Assembly (NCBI GenBank): GCA_964342385.1
Contig: CAYFGP010000002.1
Location: 1-64,000, forward strand
Length of the DNA stretch: 64,000 nt
Direction of reading: 5' to 3'
Source: Oceanospirillum sp964342385
Lineage (GTDB): Bacteria; Pseudomonadota; Gammaproteobacteria; Pseudomonadales; Halomonadaceae
In this document: positions 25,500-36,300 of the stretch, one piece after another
How positions within the stretch are numbered: the first letter of the stretch is position 1
How the letters are laid out: each line of letters opens with the position of its first letter
Made by a program: the position numbers and the translations under genes
Notes under the pieces: generated by a model
The model's input: the letters and a program-made list of their open reading frames with translations, nothing else
The model's database searches: none
What the model was told of the DNA's origin: nothing

Positions 25500-27573
25500 G
25501 GAAATCAGCTCCCGGAGTTACAGTGCCATTGACCGTGAAATGATTGTTATTGCCAGACGAATCCAAACCGGGATCATCTGGATCCTCGAACTTCAGGTAA
25601 AAAATGGGGCGCGGGATCTCGCCGGATTCAATTGCTGGAGATAGGTCTTTGGGATAGCTGAGCTGGTCCGCGATCAAATTACGATTCTCCTCCTGCGATA
25701 AGTCGATAAAATCCTCTGCAAAATACAAAGCAGCAAATGCGTTATCATGGTTACTGTAGGACGGATCGGATAAGTAAATGCCGGAAAAGCTTACGGTGCC
25801 ATTAGCATTGTAACTTGTTGCCACCGGATCGAATGCCGTGATCAGCTGGTCATTCATGTAGACCTGCTTAGTGTTCGTCGTGGTATCGATACTGACAAAC
25901 ACCAACTGCCATTCGCCTGAAGCGATAGACTGAGCTGTCCTAAAACCGTTTTCCCCCGTCGACGTAGACAGCTGCACACGCAGCTTATTGCTGCTATCTA
26001 TTGAGCAATTAACATTTGATGCCTTCCACCAAATCATTCGAATGGATGACCCATTGGTCGCAAAAACAAAACTGATTTTTGCAGTAGGATTCGCCGACCT
26101 ATTCAAATACAAGTTATTTGCTCCTCCTGATATGATCACACTCCTAGAAATATACTCACTCATACCGCGCGCACCCTTCAGCCCGCCGCCATAAACCGTA
26201 AAATCACCACCCGTGCCGTAGTTTTTTCCAGGATTATCCGCACTAATTGGCAGAGCAATCACAGGAGCACCCCCTGTTTCCTCCAGCACCTGACGAACAG
26301 GCTTTGGCTTATTTGCATTGCTATCCCAAAAAGGGTTTTCCTCCGATAAAGCTGTATAATCAGCAGAGAAATAAAGCTCTCCATACTCTCCCTCACCTCT
26401 GCTAGAGCCCGTATAAATCTCGTTAACTCTCAACGTAGTCATATTTGAGAACGTCCACACCAAATCCAATGGTATAGGCTGCACGCCAGCAGTAATCTGT
26501 CTGCCGTTGACGAAGAACTCGGCTGTCTGCGTAGTCGTATTAACGCTGACCTGTATACTCCAATTCTTACCAGTGCCCGGACCTCCCATTGCCGACAGAT
26601 TGGCTACCACAATGTTATAAGGCGTACTGTTGACGTAGGCAATTAGCGTAAATTGAGAATTATTGATCTCTGCTTTAATGTATTGAATAGCAGACGCGTA
26701 TAGTGTGAATGGGTAGGCGGTCACATTGCTTATTAATCTTTTACAGACAAACGACAAGGTGAATTCTTTAGAGCTTGTAACAGATACAGTGCCTCTTATG
26801 TACTGAGCTGGGGAATCCAGCATGGTGCTTGCCACACAATTCCACTGATTAGGCCCGCACTGAGCGGTATCAAGGACTCCGTTAGGGGTGAAATCTCCGC
26901 CTGTACCCTCATTGATATGGGCCGTTTCAGCTGTACGCATGGGCAGATAGAGGATCGGGCTCAGAGAAGCCAAACCATCGGCAGGCTTTAGGTCGTCAGT
27001 GATAAAGAGTCGGCGATTAGCCTCGGTAGAAAGATTGCGATAGGCATAGTCAAGGAATACATGCGCAAGCCTTCCCGACCAGTGAGAGCCCCCATTGCTT
27101 GCCACAAATGGCGCATACCCCGACAGCTGCAACGTATTATTCGCATACGATATCCAATTTGTACTTGACGTCACATCATTATCATTAATGAAAATTTTTC
27201 GTGTCGATGCTGATGCAACGTCAATACTGACCAGAAAATGATTCCATACATGCAGAGGTAGCGAGTACTGAGGTGTTTGAAATCTGATCAAATATGAGCC
27301 TGTAGTACTTCTGACCTCTCCGCTAAAAACAACATTACCATCTGCAAACCACTGCTGGCGAACCAGAAAGAAGCCGTTGTTATAGATATAGTTTTCCTGA
27401 CTCTCATTTGAGTATACCCAGCAACTAAACGTAAACTTCTTGCCGTTAGCATTCCCTGCAAGATCTGAGTTACGACTAAGATAGTCATTCACACCATCAA
27501 AACTCACACCCTCAGCCGAACCGGCACCTGCATTCGCCGCCGCAATAACTGGACATAGCTTTTTCTCATGCAT
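25492..27573 (-). CDS. LamG-repeat tail fibre / receptor-binding protein
   Basis: 693-residue protein with three concanavalin A-like (LamG) jelly-roll units, roughly residues 20-200, 235-410 and 445-640. Each has the pattern of a W/F-rich strand, a polar 'S-I-D/N-T' strand and a 'NGxxx' loop (WNHFLVSIDVASASTRKIFI, WSIQVSVNTTTQTAEFFVNG, WQLVFVSIDTTTNTKQVYMN). Such domains bind glycans, so this is the likely receptor-binding fibre. The units are diverged, which shows old internal duplication. The gene lies at the distal end of the tail module. Confidence 0.75.
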   Translation of the reverse strand: MHEKKLCPVIAAANAGAGSAEGVSFDGVNDYLSRNSDLAGNANGKKFTFSCWVYSNESQENYIYNNGFFLVRQQWFADGNVVFSGEVRSTTGSYLIRFQTPQYSLPLHVWNHFLVSIDVASASTRKIFINDNDVTSSTNWISYANNTLQLSGYAPFVASNGGSHWSGRLAHVFLDYAYRNLSTEANRRLFITDDLKPADGLASLSPILYLPMRTAETAHINEGTGGDFTPNGVLDTAQCGPNQWNCVASTMLDSPAQYIRGTVSVTSSKEFTLSFVCKRLISNVTAYPFTLYASAIQYIKAEINNSQFTLIAYVNSTPYNIVVANLSAMGGPGTGKNWSIQVSVNTTTQTAEFFVNGRQITAGVQPIPLDLVWTFSNMTTLRVNEIYTGSSRGEGEYGELYFSADYTALSEENPFWDSNANKPKPVRQVLEETGGAPVIALPISADNPGKNYGTGGDFTVYGGGLKGARGMSEYISRSVIISGGANNLYLNRSANPTAKISFVFATNGSSIRMIWWKASNVNCSIDSSNKLRVQLSTSTGENGFRTAQSIASGEWQLVFVSIDTTTNTKQVYMNDQLITAFDPVATSYNANGTVSFSGIYLSDPSYSNHDNAFAALYFAEDFIDLSQEENRNLIADQLSYPKDLSPAIESGEIPRPIFYLKFEDPDDPGLDSSGNNNHFTVNGTVTPGADFHV

Positions 27574-27575
27574 GA

Positions 27576-28172
27576 CTACACCACTTTACTATGCGCGGCA
27601 TAGATATTCGTATCGCCGTCGTACTTACTAAAGACGATGCGATCAATAGTATTGAGCACGGGCGGCTGCCCACCCAGCTCCCACACTAGATTAGCAATCC
27701 CGGTAAAATCAGCCGGATACCCCCCCGCCGTCAGCAGCAACTCAAGCTTTGCACTACCTGCCGTTGGAATATTAGCCAGAGTAAATGCAATAGGCCCCGT
27801 CAGCGTTCGAACTGCGACATTACCCGCCGCAAAATCCAACACAGCATTAGTCAAATCAGTGCTCGTAGCCTCTCTATAATCAGTAACAGTACCCGACGTA
27901 CGCGGTAGATAAACCGTCAGATCCGGCAACCCGGTCAGCTCACTATATACACCACTAAAACCTACAATCGCCTGAGCCTGATCCCTAAAATCCTCAACCT
28001 CACCTGCCAGCGCTAAAAAATCACTAGCCATCACCGACAATCCCGAGCTAAACCCCTCCAGCGCCGCCTGAGTCGCATCGAACTTGATCACAAATTCCGC
28101 AGTATCACCCACCGAGATACGATTAGCCGACAGATCCAGCGCCGCCGGAACATTAATCACCGTTGCTACCAC
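27576..28172 (-). CDS. Tail fibre connector-like protein
   Basis: 198 residues. The N-terminal third (DLSANRISVGDTAEFVIKFD) looks like an Ig-like or fibre-attachment region, then a short helical piece. The C-terminal part (VTDYREATSTDLTNAVLDF, KLELLLTAGGYPADFTG) resembles sequences found before fibre tips in other phages. It lies between the tail-tip genes and the LamG fibre, 2 bp from each, and so probably anchors or forms the fibre shaft. Confidence 0.55.
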   Translation of the reverse strand: MVATVINVPAALDLSANRISVGDTAEFVIKFDATQAALEGFSSGLSVMASDFLALAGEVEDFRDQAQAIVGFSGVYSELTGLPDLTVYLPRTSGTVTDYREATSTDLTNAVLDFAAGNVAVRTLTGPIAFTLANIPTAGSAKLELLLTAGGYPADFTGIANLVWELGGQPPVLNTIDRIVFSKYDGDTNIYAAHSKVV

Positions 28173-28173
28173 A

Positions 28174-29001
28174 TCACACCTCCCTAAACTCTAACGACGC
28201 CTGCCAATTCCTGACATGGCTATGACTATGCGAAAAACTCTGCACCCTCCGACAAATCATCGTGTGCTCTAACTCCCTCAGACCACCTGATTGTGGGTAC
28301 AAACTAACCAACAGATCCGCACCCAGCCCCGCCTTAACCACCTCAGTTACCAGACGCTGTCTGTCTTCTTCAGTGATCCAGTCCAGCTTTAAATCGAACT
28401 CACGCCACAGATCACCACCACCGATTGTGCGCAGGGACTGACCCTCGGTTCTAACGTGTTCGCCGGACTCGACCCAGCGCACCTGACAACCCCAATTCAT
28501 ATTGACCGAAGGCGCAAAAGAAAGGCCGCTAAAAATGCGGCCTATTTCAAAATACCTATCAGGGTTTGAGCCCGATATCGTCAATCTATACCCATCAGCC
28601 TGCACCGGCCCAGGTAACCAATAGATACCCAACTCAGAACCACCAGGCATTCGCTCGTTATATGTCGCGCCCCACGGATCGATACCCGCTCGCCAAACAC
28701 CCGCCGGGACGATCATGGCCATCGATATATCGCCTGATGTATGAACCACATCCTCACCCATCAGCAGCTCAATTTTGACGACACCAGACGCGCCAAGATT
28801 GTGGCGGGCCAGAGCCACACAGTCGATAAAACTCACTGACGCCAGCGTTACCGTAATTTTCTGAACCTGCTGATCAGCAGAGCGCCAAACGTGCGACCGC
28901 ACAGAGTCTTGCGTATATTCCACCGGCAATGCCGCCGCCTTATCGACAGTAACGGTCGCTGAGTCGTGCAGATTGTTTGCGAGAATTCTTAGATTACTCA
29001 A
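28174..29001 (-). CDS. Phage tail-tip protein, 275 aa
   Basis: 275 residues, beta-rich, not assigned to a named family with certainty. It starts with MSNLRILANNLHDSATVTVD and has a galactose-binding-like pattern (VRSHVWRSADQQVQKITVTL) in the N-terminal part. Similar proteins occur between tape measure and fibre genes in siphoviruses of aquatic bacteria. It overlaps the 454-residue gene by 4 bp. A structural role in the tail tip is inferred from position. Confidence 0.6.
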   Translation of the reverse strand: MSNLRILANNLHDSATVTVDKAAALPVEYTQDSVRSHVWRSADQQVQKITVTLASVSFIDCVALARHNLGASGVVKIELLMGEDVVHTSGDISMAMIVPAGVWRAGIDPWGATYNERMPGGSELGIYWLPGPVQADGYRLTISGSNPDRYFEIGRIFSGLSFAPSVNMNWGCQVRWVESGEHVRTEGQSLRTIGGGDLWREFDLKLDWITEEDRQRLVTEVVKAGLGADLLVSLYPQSGGLRELEHTMICRRVQSFSHSHSHVRNWQASLEFREV

Positions 29002-30362
29002 TACCAGACCTCCAGCGTGACACGATCCCGAGTCGGTGCCATACGCGCGCTAATCACGCGACCGATACGACCCGACAGACTCGGATGATCAACCGACACA
29101 GACTGACCGACAATATCGCCAACCCAGACCATAAAAACCTCCAGCTCCCAGACCTCGCGACGCTCAGAACGCATCGCCATACGCCGTGCCGCCTCTGACT
29201 GAGCATCAGCAGCATTAACCAGCACTGATTCTCTTGATTCATCAGGTGCCAGCGGATAACCGGACAACACCTGACTGACGGATTCAGACAGCCACTCTTC
29301 CCGCAGTCGATCAGCAAGACCAGGATCACTATCATTAATAGAGCCAGCGACCTCAGACAGCGGCGAATGATTGCGACTGTATTTCAGCTCCAGGCTTTTC
29401 CACGGCTCATCAGCACGAATCAGCCTGATTTGGTCACGAACGATATCGTCAGCCGTCAGCGTAAAGTCAGCAGATACCGGCAGCGTCATCACCTGCACCT
29501 GCAGCTGTCCAGCCAGATTAACTGACCAATGCCCACCAATTGCCGCACAGACATCATCCAAAATCTGGCGACCCGTTACTTCGCCTTCGTAACGCAGGCC
29601 AAGCCTATAGCCGGGCAAACTCATTGCAGCGAGAGACAGGCCATACTGACCAGCCACCCACTCAACAATGGATTGCGCCGTATCATGCTGCTCCTGCACC
29701 CCGCACAGCACCGTGCGAGGCGTATAGGCCGACAGTGCGAAACCTCCATTCGCATAATCAGCGGTATGCGACATTACCGGGCCATTGCCATCTCTAACCA
29801 CCAACGATGCCACAGACAGCCAGCTGCAGCGGTAATTTAGCGCCTGACTGTCAATCCGCGTCGCCTGAGCACCAAATACCTGACCCAGCACCAAAGGCAC
29901 CGGCTGACCATTAATTTCAGGACGACCCGTTGTTAGCGGCACCTCCAGCGCCGCCGCAGCATCATAGATACCCATCACAAGCCGACCCCGCGAAATACTC
30001 CGCAGTCCACCGTTAACCTGTGACGCAATCACCCTAAAATCATCATACGACCAGGCCGCATCACCTAGCCGCATAACAACCGGATAACCACGCCATAGAT
30101 AATCCCGCCAAGCACCTAAAGAGCCATCATCTACCAGCTCTATATCACCCAGCGATAACGCCGAATCAATCCGACTGGTCACGTCAAACACACCCGCCAA
30201 AAGGTCGTCAAACGGTTGATTTGGCAAGCTATCGCCGGGACGACTGATATAGGGACGATTAGACACATACTCAGTACCCGCGCTATGCGACAGCTCAACG
30301 AGCAACACACGACGAGCACTGGCACTACGCAGCCACTGCTGATATTCAACATCTGAGATCAT
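28998..30362 (-). CDS. Putative tail hub / baseplate protein
   Basis: 454-residue protein directly after the tape measure (shared base at 30362). The position and the beta-rich sequence with a late segment (RRMAMRSERREVWELEVF ... DIVGQSVSVDHP) resemble hub proteins of the gp27 / lambda-L-J group. The similarity is not strong enough to name one. The N-terminal region (YQQWLRSASARRVLLVELSH) is typical of a protein family in marine siphoviruses. The hub role is inference. Confidence 0.6.
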   Translation of the reverse strand: MISDVEYQQWLRSASARRVLLVELSHSAGTEYVSNRPYISRPGDSLPNQPFDDLLAGVFDVTSRIDSALSLGDIELVDDGSLGAWRDYLWRGYPVVMRLGDAAWSYDDFRVIASQVNGGLRSISRGRLVMGIYDAAAALEVPLTTGRPEINGQPVPLVLGQVFGAQATRIDSQALNYRCSWLSVASLVVRDGNGPVMSHTADYANGGFALSAYTPRTVLCGVQEQHDTAQSIVEWVAGQYGLSLAAMSLPGYRLGLRYEGEVTGRQILDDVCAAIGGHWSVNLAGQLQVQVMTLPVSADFTLTADDIVRDQIRLIRADEPWKSLELKYSRNHSPLSEVAGSINDSDPGLADRLREEWLSESVSQVLSGYPLAPDESRESVLVNAADAQSEAARRMAMRSERREVWELEVFMVWVGDIVGQSVSVDHPSLSGRIGRVISARMAPTRDRVTLEVWY

Positions 30363-33300
30363 TAGATCACCGCCGGAATCTGACGATTAGAACGCGCAAC
30401 AGAATCTGTCGCCTGTTTGATTTGATCAAGCTGACTGGCCGTACTGGCATTAGCACCGGACTGCTCAGACAGCAGCTTATCAACGATCTTTTCAAGACGC
30501 TGGTTAGACTCACGCAGGGCCTTAATCTCAGCCAGCAAAGGACTAAGATCAGCACCACCGGAATTACCAGAGCCAGCCAAAATCCTGCGAGTATCCTGAG
30601 CATTAAAGATACGACTAGGACCAGTAGCCTCAATCTCCGGACCCTGTTCACCCACCAGACGCCAACCACCCAAATGATCACCACCAGAAGCAAACGCAGG
30701 CAAATTAGGATCAACAATAGATGCACTGACCGGCTTAGTTTTAAAATGAGAGAAATCACGACCTTTATCCGGCGCATACGATATTGATACAGAAGAAGAT
30801 CCAGGCACCGACTGAGCCGCTTTTAGATCCCAGTAGCTACCGTTTTTATCCGGAGAATACGGAGCAGACGACGCGGCAGCAGGCCTTTCAGGCATAGCCG
30901 CTGCCACGGCAGCGCCAATATCACCCGCCAAATCGCCAAGCATCGCATCGAATTTTTCAGGCCATTCGCCAAGCGAATCACTAATGCCGGTCAACTGATA
31001 CGCCTGAGATTCCGACCACGCAAGTTCTCTTTGTGCATAGACCTTTAGCGCGTCAATATCCGCAGCCATTGCTTGATTGATTCGCTCGATAGCGCTGTCA
31101 TCATTAGCCGCCAGCAGATCAATACCCAGACTATCCAGACTATCCGATACATCATAAAACAGTGACGTATACGCATCAGACCGACCGTAGTAGCCATCAG
31201 CTAGATTTAGATACGTATCAGCAGCACTTGACAGCTGACCAGCCGCTTCAATATCACCCGCTTCCGCTCTGACAAACAGCGCCGCAAAGCTCTCCTGCGC
31301 CTCCGCCAATTTTTGAGCAGGACCGAGGGGCGACAGCTCGCTGATTCGCAACTGTTCGACGTAATCACGTAGATCCTGCGCGGTATCACGCCACGCTTCC
31401 AGCAGATCAATCTGCTCCTGAGCCGCATCCCTGATCAGATCAGATTGCGACTCAACGTAGTCAGATACGGACCCCAGGTAATCATTGAGACCCGCGTCTT
31501 CAACCCACACCGACGCAGCTTTTTTGGCCTCTTCAGCCGCCTGCTCTGCATACTCAGCCGCGATCTCTGCGCGTTTCAGACCGTAAAGTTCCTCAACTGC
31601 AGCGAGATCGCCGCCGACCTCCTCAGCCTGCCTGATCCACTCATCAAACTGAGCATCCAGATCCATATATGCAAGATCTTCAGCGCTGGCACCGATACGA
31701 GCGATCTGACCCGCTATATCATCATCAAACGCAATACGATCATTCAGCGCCTGACGCGCCGTTTCCGCATCCTCATACGCCCAGATTTGCTCCTGCAGCG
31801 CGTGATTTGTCGCATCAAGCCCCGCAAGCTGCATTTTGCGCAGCTCAACTTCGTTATTCGTCAGCGTGTACCACTGCTGCAACAACGACTGACGTTGCGA
31901 CTCTGCGTAATTCGCAGATGAGACCGCATTCGTCGTTCCGGTGACTGTCTTTTGGCTTTCAGCCACCGCGCTGTTATATTTATCTGTTGCGCTATCAAGC
32001 GCGACCAGCGCGGCCCCCAGACCCGCCGGGCCAGTGTCTTTTGATTTATTGCTCTGGTAGTCACTGTAATCAACCTCCAACGCCTTCAGATCAGCAAACA
32101 TCTCCGCTTCAGCAGTAGACGCCAGACCAGCAACAACGCCACTAATCGCACCGCTCAGATCAAGCCCGGAAACCCACTCAGAAATATCAACGCCGCCCGG
32201 CACATCGCCGACAATTTCAGCAAAATATTGATCAAGCTCTGCCTGGGTCGGCAGACGCCCCAGATACTGTTCGAACGCATCAAACAACGCGCCGTTTATA
32301 TCTCCACCGGAATGCAGCGCGGCCTCAAGTCCTCCTGAAACAGCACCGCTAATATCACTCAGACTCAAGCCGTTTTGATACTGTTCAAGCCAGTATTCCA
32401 GGCCAGACTGATCCGGCAATCGACCCAAAAATTCGGCGTAAATATCGCTGATAGACTCAGCAATATCACCCACCGGCTCGACTAGCTTCAGGCTTTGAGA
32501 ATTGCCAGGCCATTTAGCACGCAGATCAGAGGCATCATCCGGTAGGCCGCCGATAAAATCGATTACATCACTATATAGCGACGTAATCTCGCCAAGGCCA
32601 CTGCCCGCGCTAAGATCAACGTTATCGAATACCGCGTTAAACTCCTCAATACTGGGTACAACGCCTCCGAAATACTCATTAATAATATCGCTGTATTCCA
32701 ATACAGCGACATTGGCAGACACAACAAGAGCCTCAGCTTTATCCAGCGATAACGGACCGGAACCAGCCGAGCCACCGCCAGAGACCTCATTATTACCCGC
32801 GATGATCTCTTTGATCAGATCCTGAATCTCAACAAAACTCAGACCCAACTGATCCGCCAGACCAACCAGCTGATCAGCATCAAAATCTTCCATCCATTCC
32901 AAGCCCTCCCGGTACGTCATACCCGTCAGGCCCAGCGCTGCCATTGCATTATTAGCATTAATCAGCGCCTGTTCAGCAGAGAACAGAGGATTGAGCGCAC
33001 CACCTATCAAACTGGTGATTGCCGCTAATGACTCCTGAGCCGCCTGCTCATCTTTTAACGCCCAAACACGCTTCTGCAGCGCCTTCTGAGTATCAGTCAA
33101 CACACTCAGCTCGCGACGGCGCATCTCAGCTTGATACGCCTGCGCATCTGTCAGCTCTAAAATCTGGTCTTCCAGATCTCTGGTTTTTTGCAGCGACTCA
33201 GCAACGAGATCGATGCTGCTGATAAAATTCAGCGCCTCTTCAGCGCCGCCCTCAAACGTATCACCCAGCACGACACCAAACTGTTCCATCGCCGCCGCTT

Positions 33301-36300
33301 GATCCTGAAATAGATCAACATCTTTCGACAGCAGCAATTGAAAATTCGTTAGCTGATTACCATGCTCGTCATAGGCACCGGTTAGCTGTTCCAGCCAACC
33401 TTCTGCACGACTGATAGCGTCGATATTCTTTTCCAGATAACCGGCGTAATCACCACCTGAAATGCGGTCAAACGCAGCATAGGCATCATTTAGCTCTGCA
33501 GTCGCATAGCGAGTGCTACCCGTGATCGAGTCGAACGCCTCCTTCATGCCGTCTGACGCATCAGACAGATCAGCAAGCGACTCGATAGAGCCCACAGCCC
33601 ACTCATTCAGATGACCCTGCAGCTCAGTAAACGTATTACGCATAGCGGCTTTAAATGCCGCATGAGCATCATCACCGTAGCCGTACTCCTCAGCCAACTT
33701 CTGGCCGAACGGGCCTGTGTAGCCGAACTCATCACCCGGCTTAATGCTAGCAATATCCTGAATAACACGAACCAGAGAATTAGCGTCGCTATAAAACTGC
33801 TCCGCATCAATACGGATTTTGTCGCCGACCAGCTCATACGGGTTATTCATCTCCAGCGACTGATAGTGCGCTTCAATCGCTGCCCAGGACTCTGAACTGG
33901 CGTCGAACATCGCATCAACAAACCCCATTCGAGATTTATCGAAAACATCCTCAACCCACTCAAACAGCGCACCCTGGTACTCAGCAGCCGCTAAATCAAC
34001 ATTTAGCGCTGAAGCTGAACCGTTTCGCTCAATCGCCTCCAGCAGCTCAATCTGCTGATCAAGACGGTTAACGACGGACTCATTGTCCATCTTGCCGGTT
34101 TCAAAGCCGATCTGCTCCTGCGACATAGACGGCACAGAGGCACCGCCACCACCGGAAAACGACTGACCCATCTGGCCCAGCAAACTAGCGACATTAGCAA
34201 TCGTCAGCGGAACCATCGCGAGATTAGTCGGATACGGCGCAGCCCAGGCATTAACCACTGCCCGGATACCATCATATAGCGCTAAGCCCTGCTGAATCAT
34301 CTGGAACGCCTGCGCTTCTTTTGACCCCTGCGCGAACGCAGAAGACATCGCACCGGCCAAGCCGTGATACAGAGCGATCTGGTTTTTACCGGCAGTCTCT
34401 TCAACTTTAGCCCGATCCGCCTTCAGCTTCGCATGATTCTTCTCAAACTGCTCTTGCGTAATACTCCCGTCATTACGACGCTTTTCATTTTCGATCAGTT
34501 TCTGATCGATCTTGTCTATATCAGATTTTGCATTAACACTCTCTTCAGCAAACTCTTGATACATCTTGGACATATTAGCGATAGCTTCAGACGCCTTGTC
34601 ACCCGTCCGCGTCCACGCATCACCAATGGATTCAACGGTTAACTCAAAATCGCCGACGCCTTTATTGAAATCACCCGCAGCTTTTTCAGCAGCTTTATCC
34701 GCCTCTTCCTGCGCTTTCTTCTTAGCCTTCAGCGCCTCAACTTCTTTCCAGATTTCCATCTGACGGGCAATCTGATCAGGGCCAAAACCGGCCTGCTCAA
34801 GGCGATAAATTCGCGCGGCCTCGGCACCTTCCTCCAGCGCAATCCGCTCCGCTTCCAGCGCCTCAACGGCCTTTTCATGCTGACCAGCCAGGGTCTTAGC
34901 AGCCTGCGACGCTTTCTGATCCGCCGCGATTTTGGCTTTTTTCGCCTCAACCGCATTATGCTCAGCCAGAGCCAGCTCAATCTGTTTTTCAGTCGCGCCC
35001 TGCTGTGCAAGCTTGTATTTCAGCAACTCTTTAGAGCCCTTGCCCAGCTCAATATTTTGCTGCTTTAGCGATGCGATCAGAGCATCAACCTTATCTTTCT
35101 GATCAGCAGTTTGCTTCGACGAATCCTCACCAGAACCGGTCGCATTATCAGTGGCTTTAGCCGTGCCATTCAGCACACCCTGCAACTCTTTCTGACGCGC
35201 TATATAATCATCAACTGCCTGTTTTGCAGTGTCGAGATTACCCTCAGCGTTAATCAACTCCTTACGCCAAATCTCATACGATTTAGCCTGACCACCCCAT
35301 AGCTCAAACGGATCACCCAGAGCATCCATTTTGGCTTTTAGCGAATCAATCTCCTCCTGATATTCCGCCGCCGCATCTTTAGCTTTTTCTAAACCGGGAC
35401 CAAGGTTTTGTAGCTGCTGGCGGGCCTGCGCCTTAGTCAGACCATCAACGCTGCCCATCAGCTGATTCAGCTCACCTCGCAGGTCTTCGGCCTCATCGGC
35501 CTGAGAACCCATAGCAAACGTCATCGCCGTCAGACCAGCCGTAACCGCCAGACCGACAGGGCCACCCAGAGCACCCAGCGCAACAGAGGCAGCACGCGCG
35601 CCGCGACTCGCCAACGCCTGCGCCTTAGCCGTATTTTCCGTTGCAGCAGCCAGAGCAGTCTCAGTCGCTATAACACGCTGGTTAGCCGCTGCCAGCACAC
35701 CCAGTGCTTTACTGCGATCTATCGCAGCAGTACCCGCCAATTTCTGCACACGGGCATTATCCAACACGCGCTGAGCTGCCGCCTGCTCAGACAACGCCGC
35801 ACGACTGGCCGCCAGCGCTTTTGCCTCAGCCGCTTTCGCTGCAGCCAGATCCGCCAGGGCTTTTTTCTGAGTCGCAGCCTCAGCCGCTACCATGGCAGCG
35901 GCACTACCAGCCAACGAAGAGGTCAAACGCCCCGCGACAACGATAGACAACCCAGTCGCTGCAGCAGATACAACACCAATATGGTCCGCAATAGCAGTTG
36001 CTGCCACCTCTACAGCAGGCGCTACCGTAGCCAAAGTCTGATTAAACTCACCCAGACCTGCATCAGCCAAACGACCCACGGCATCAGACATATCAGCGAT
36101 AGACTGCATATCCGCGTCGGACATAACCGCATTCAGATCACGACCCTGTTGAGCCATTTCGCGATAGCCTGCAGCACCATCGCGCAACTTAGGAATCAGC
36201 AACGTCAGGTCATTGCCAAACACCTCTAGAATCGCGGACTTTTCCGCCTCTGTCCGTAAGTGGCTATACGCCTCGCCAATTTCTAAAATCATGCCGACTG

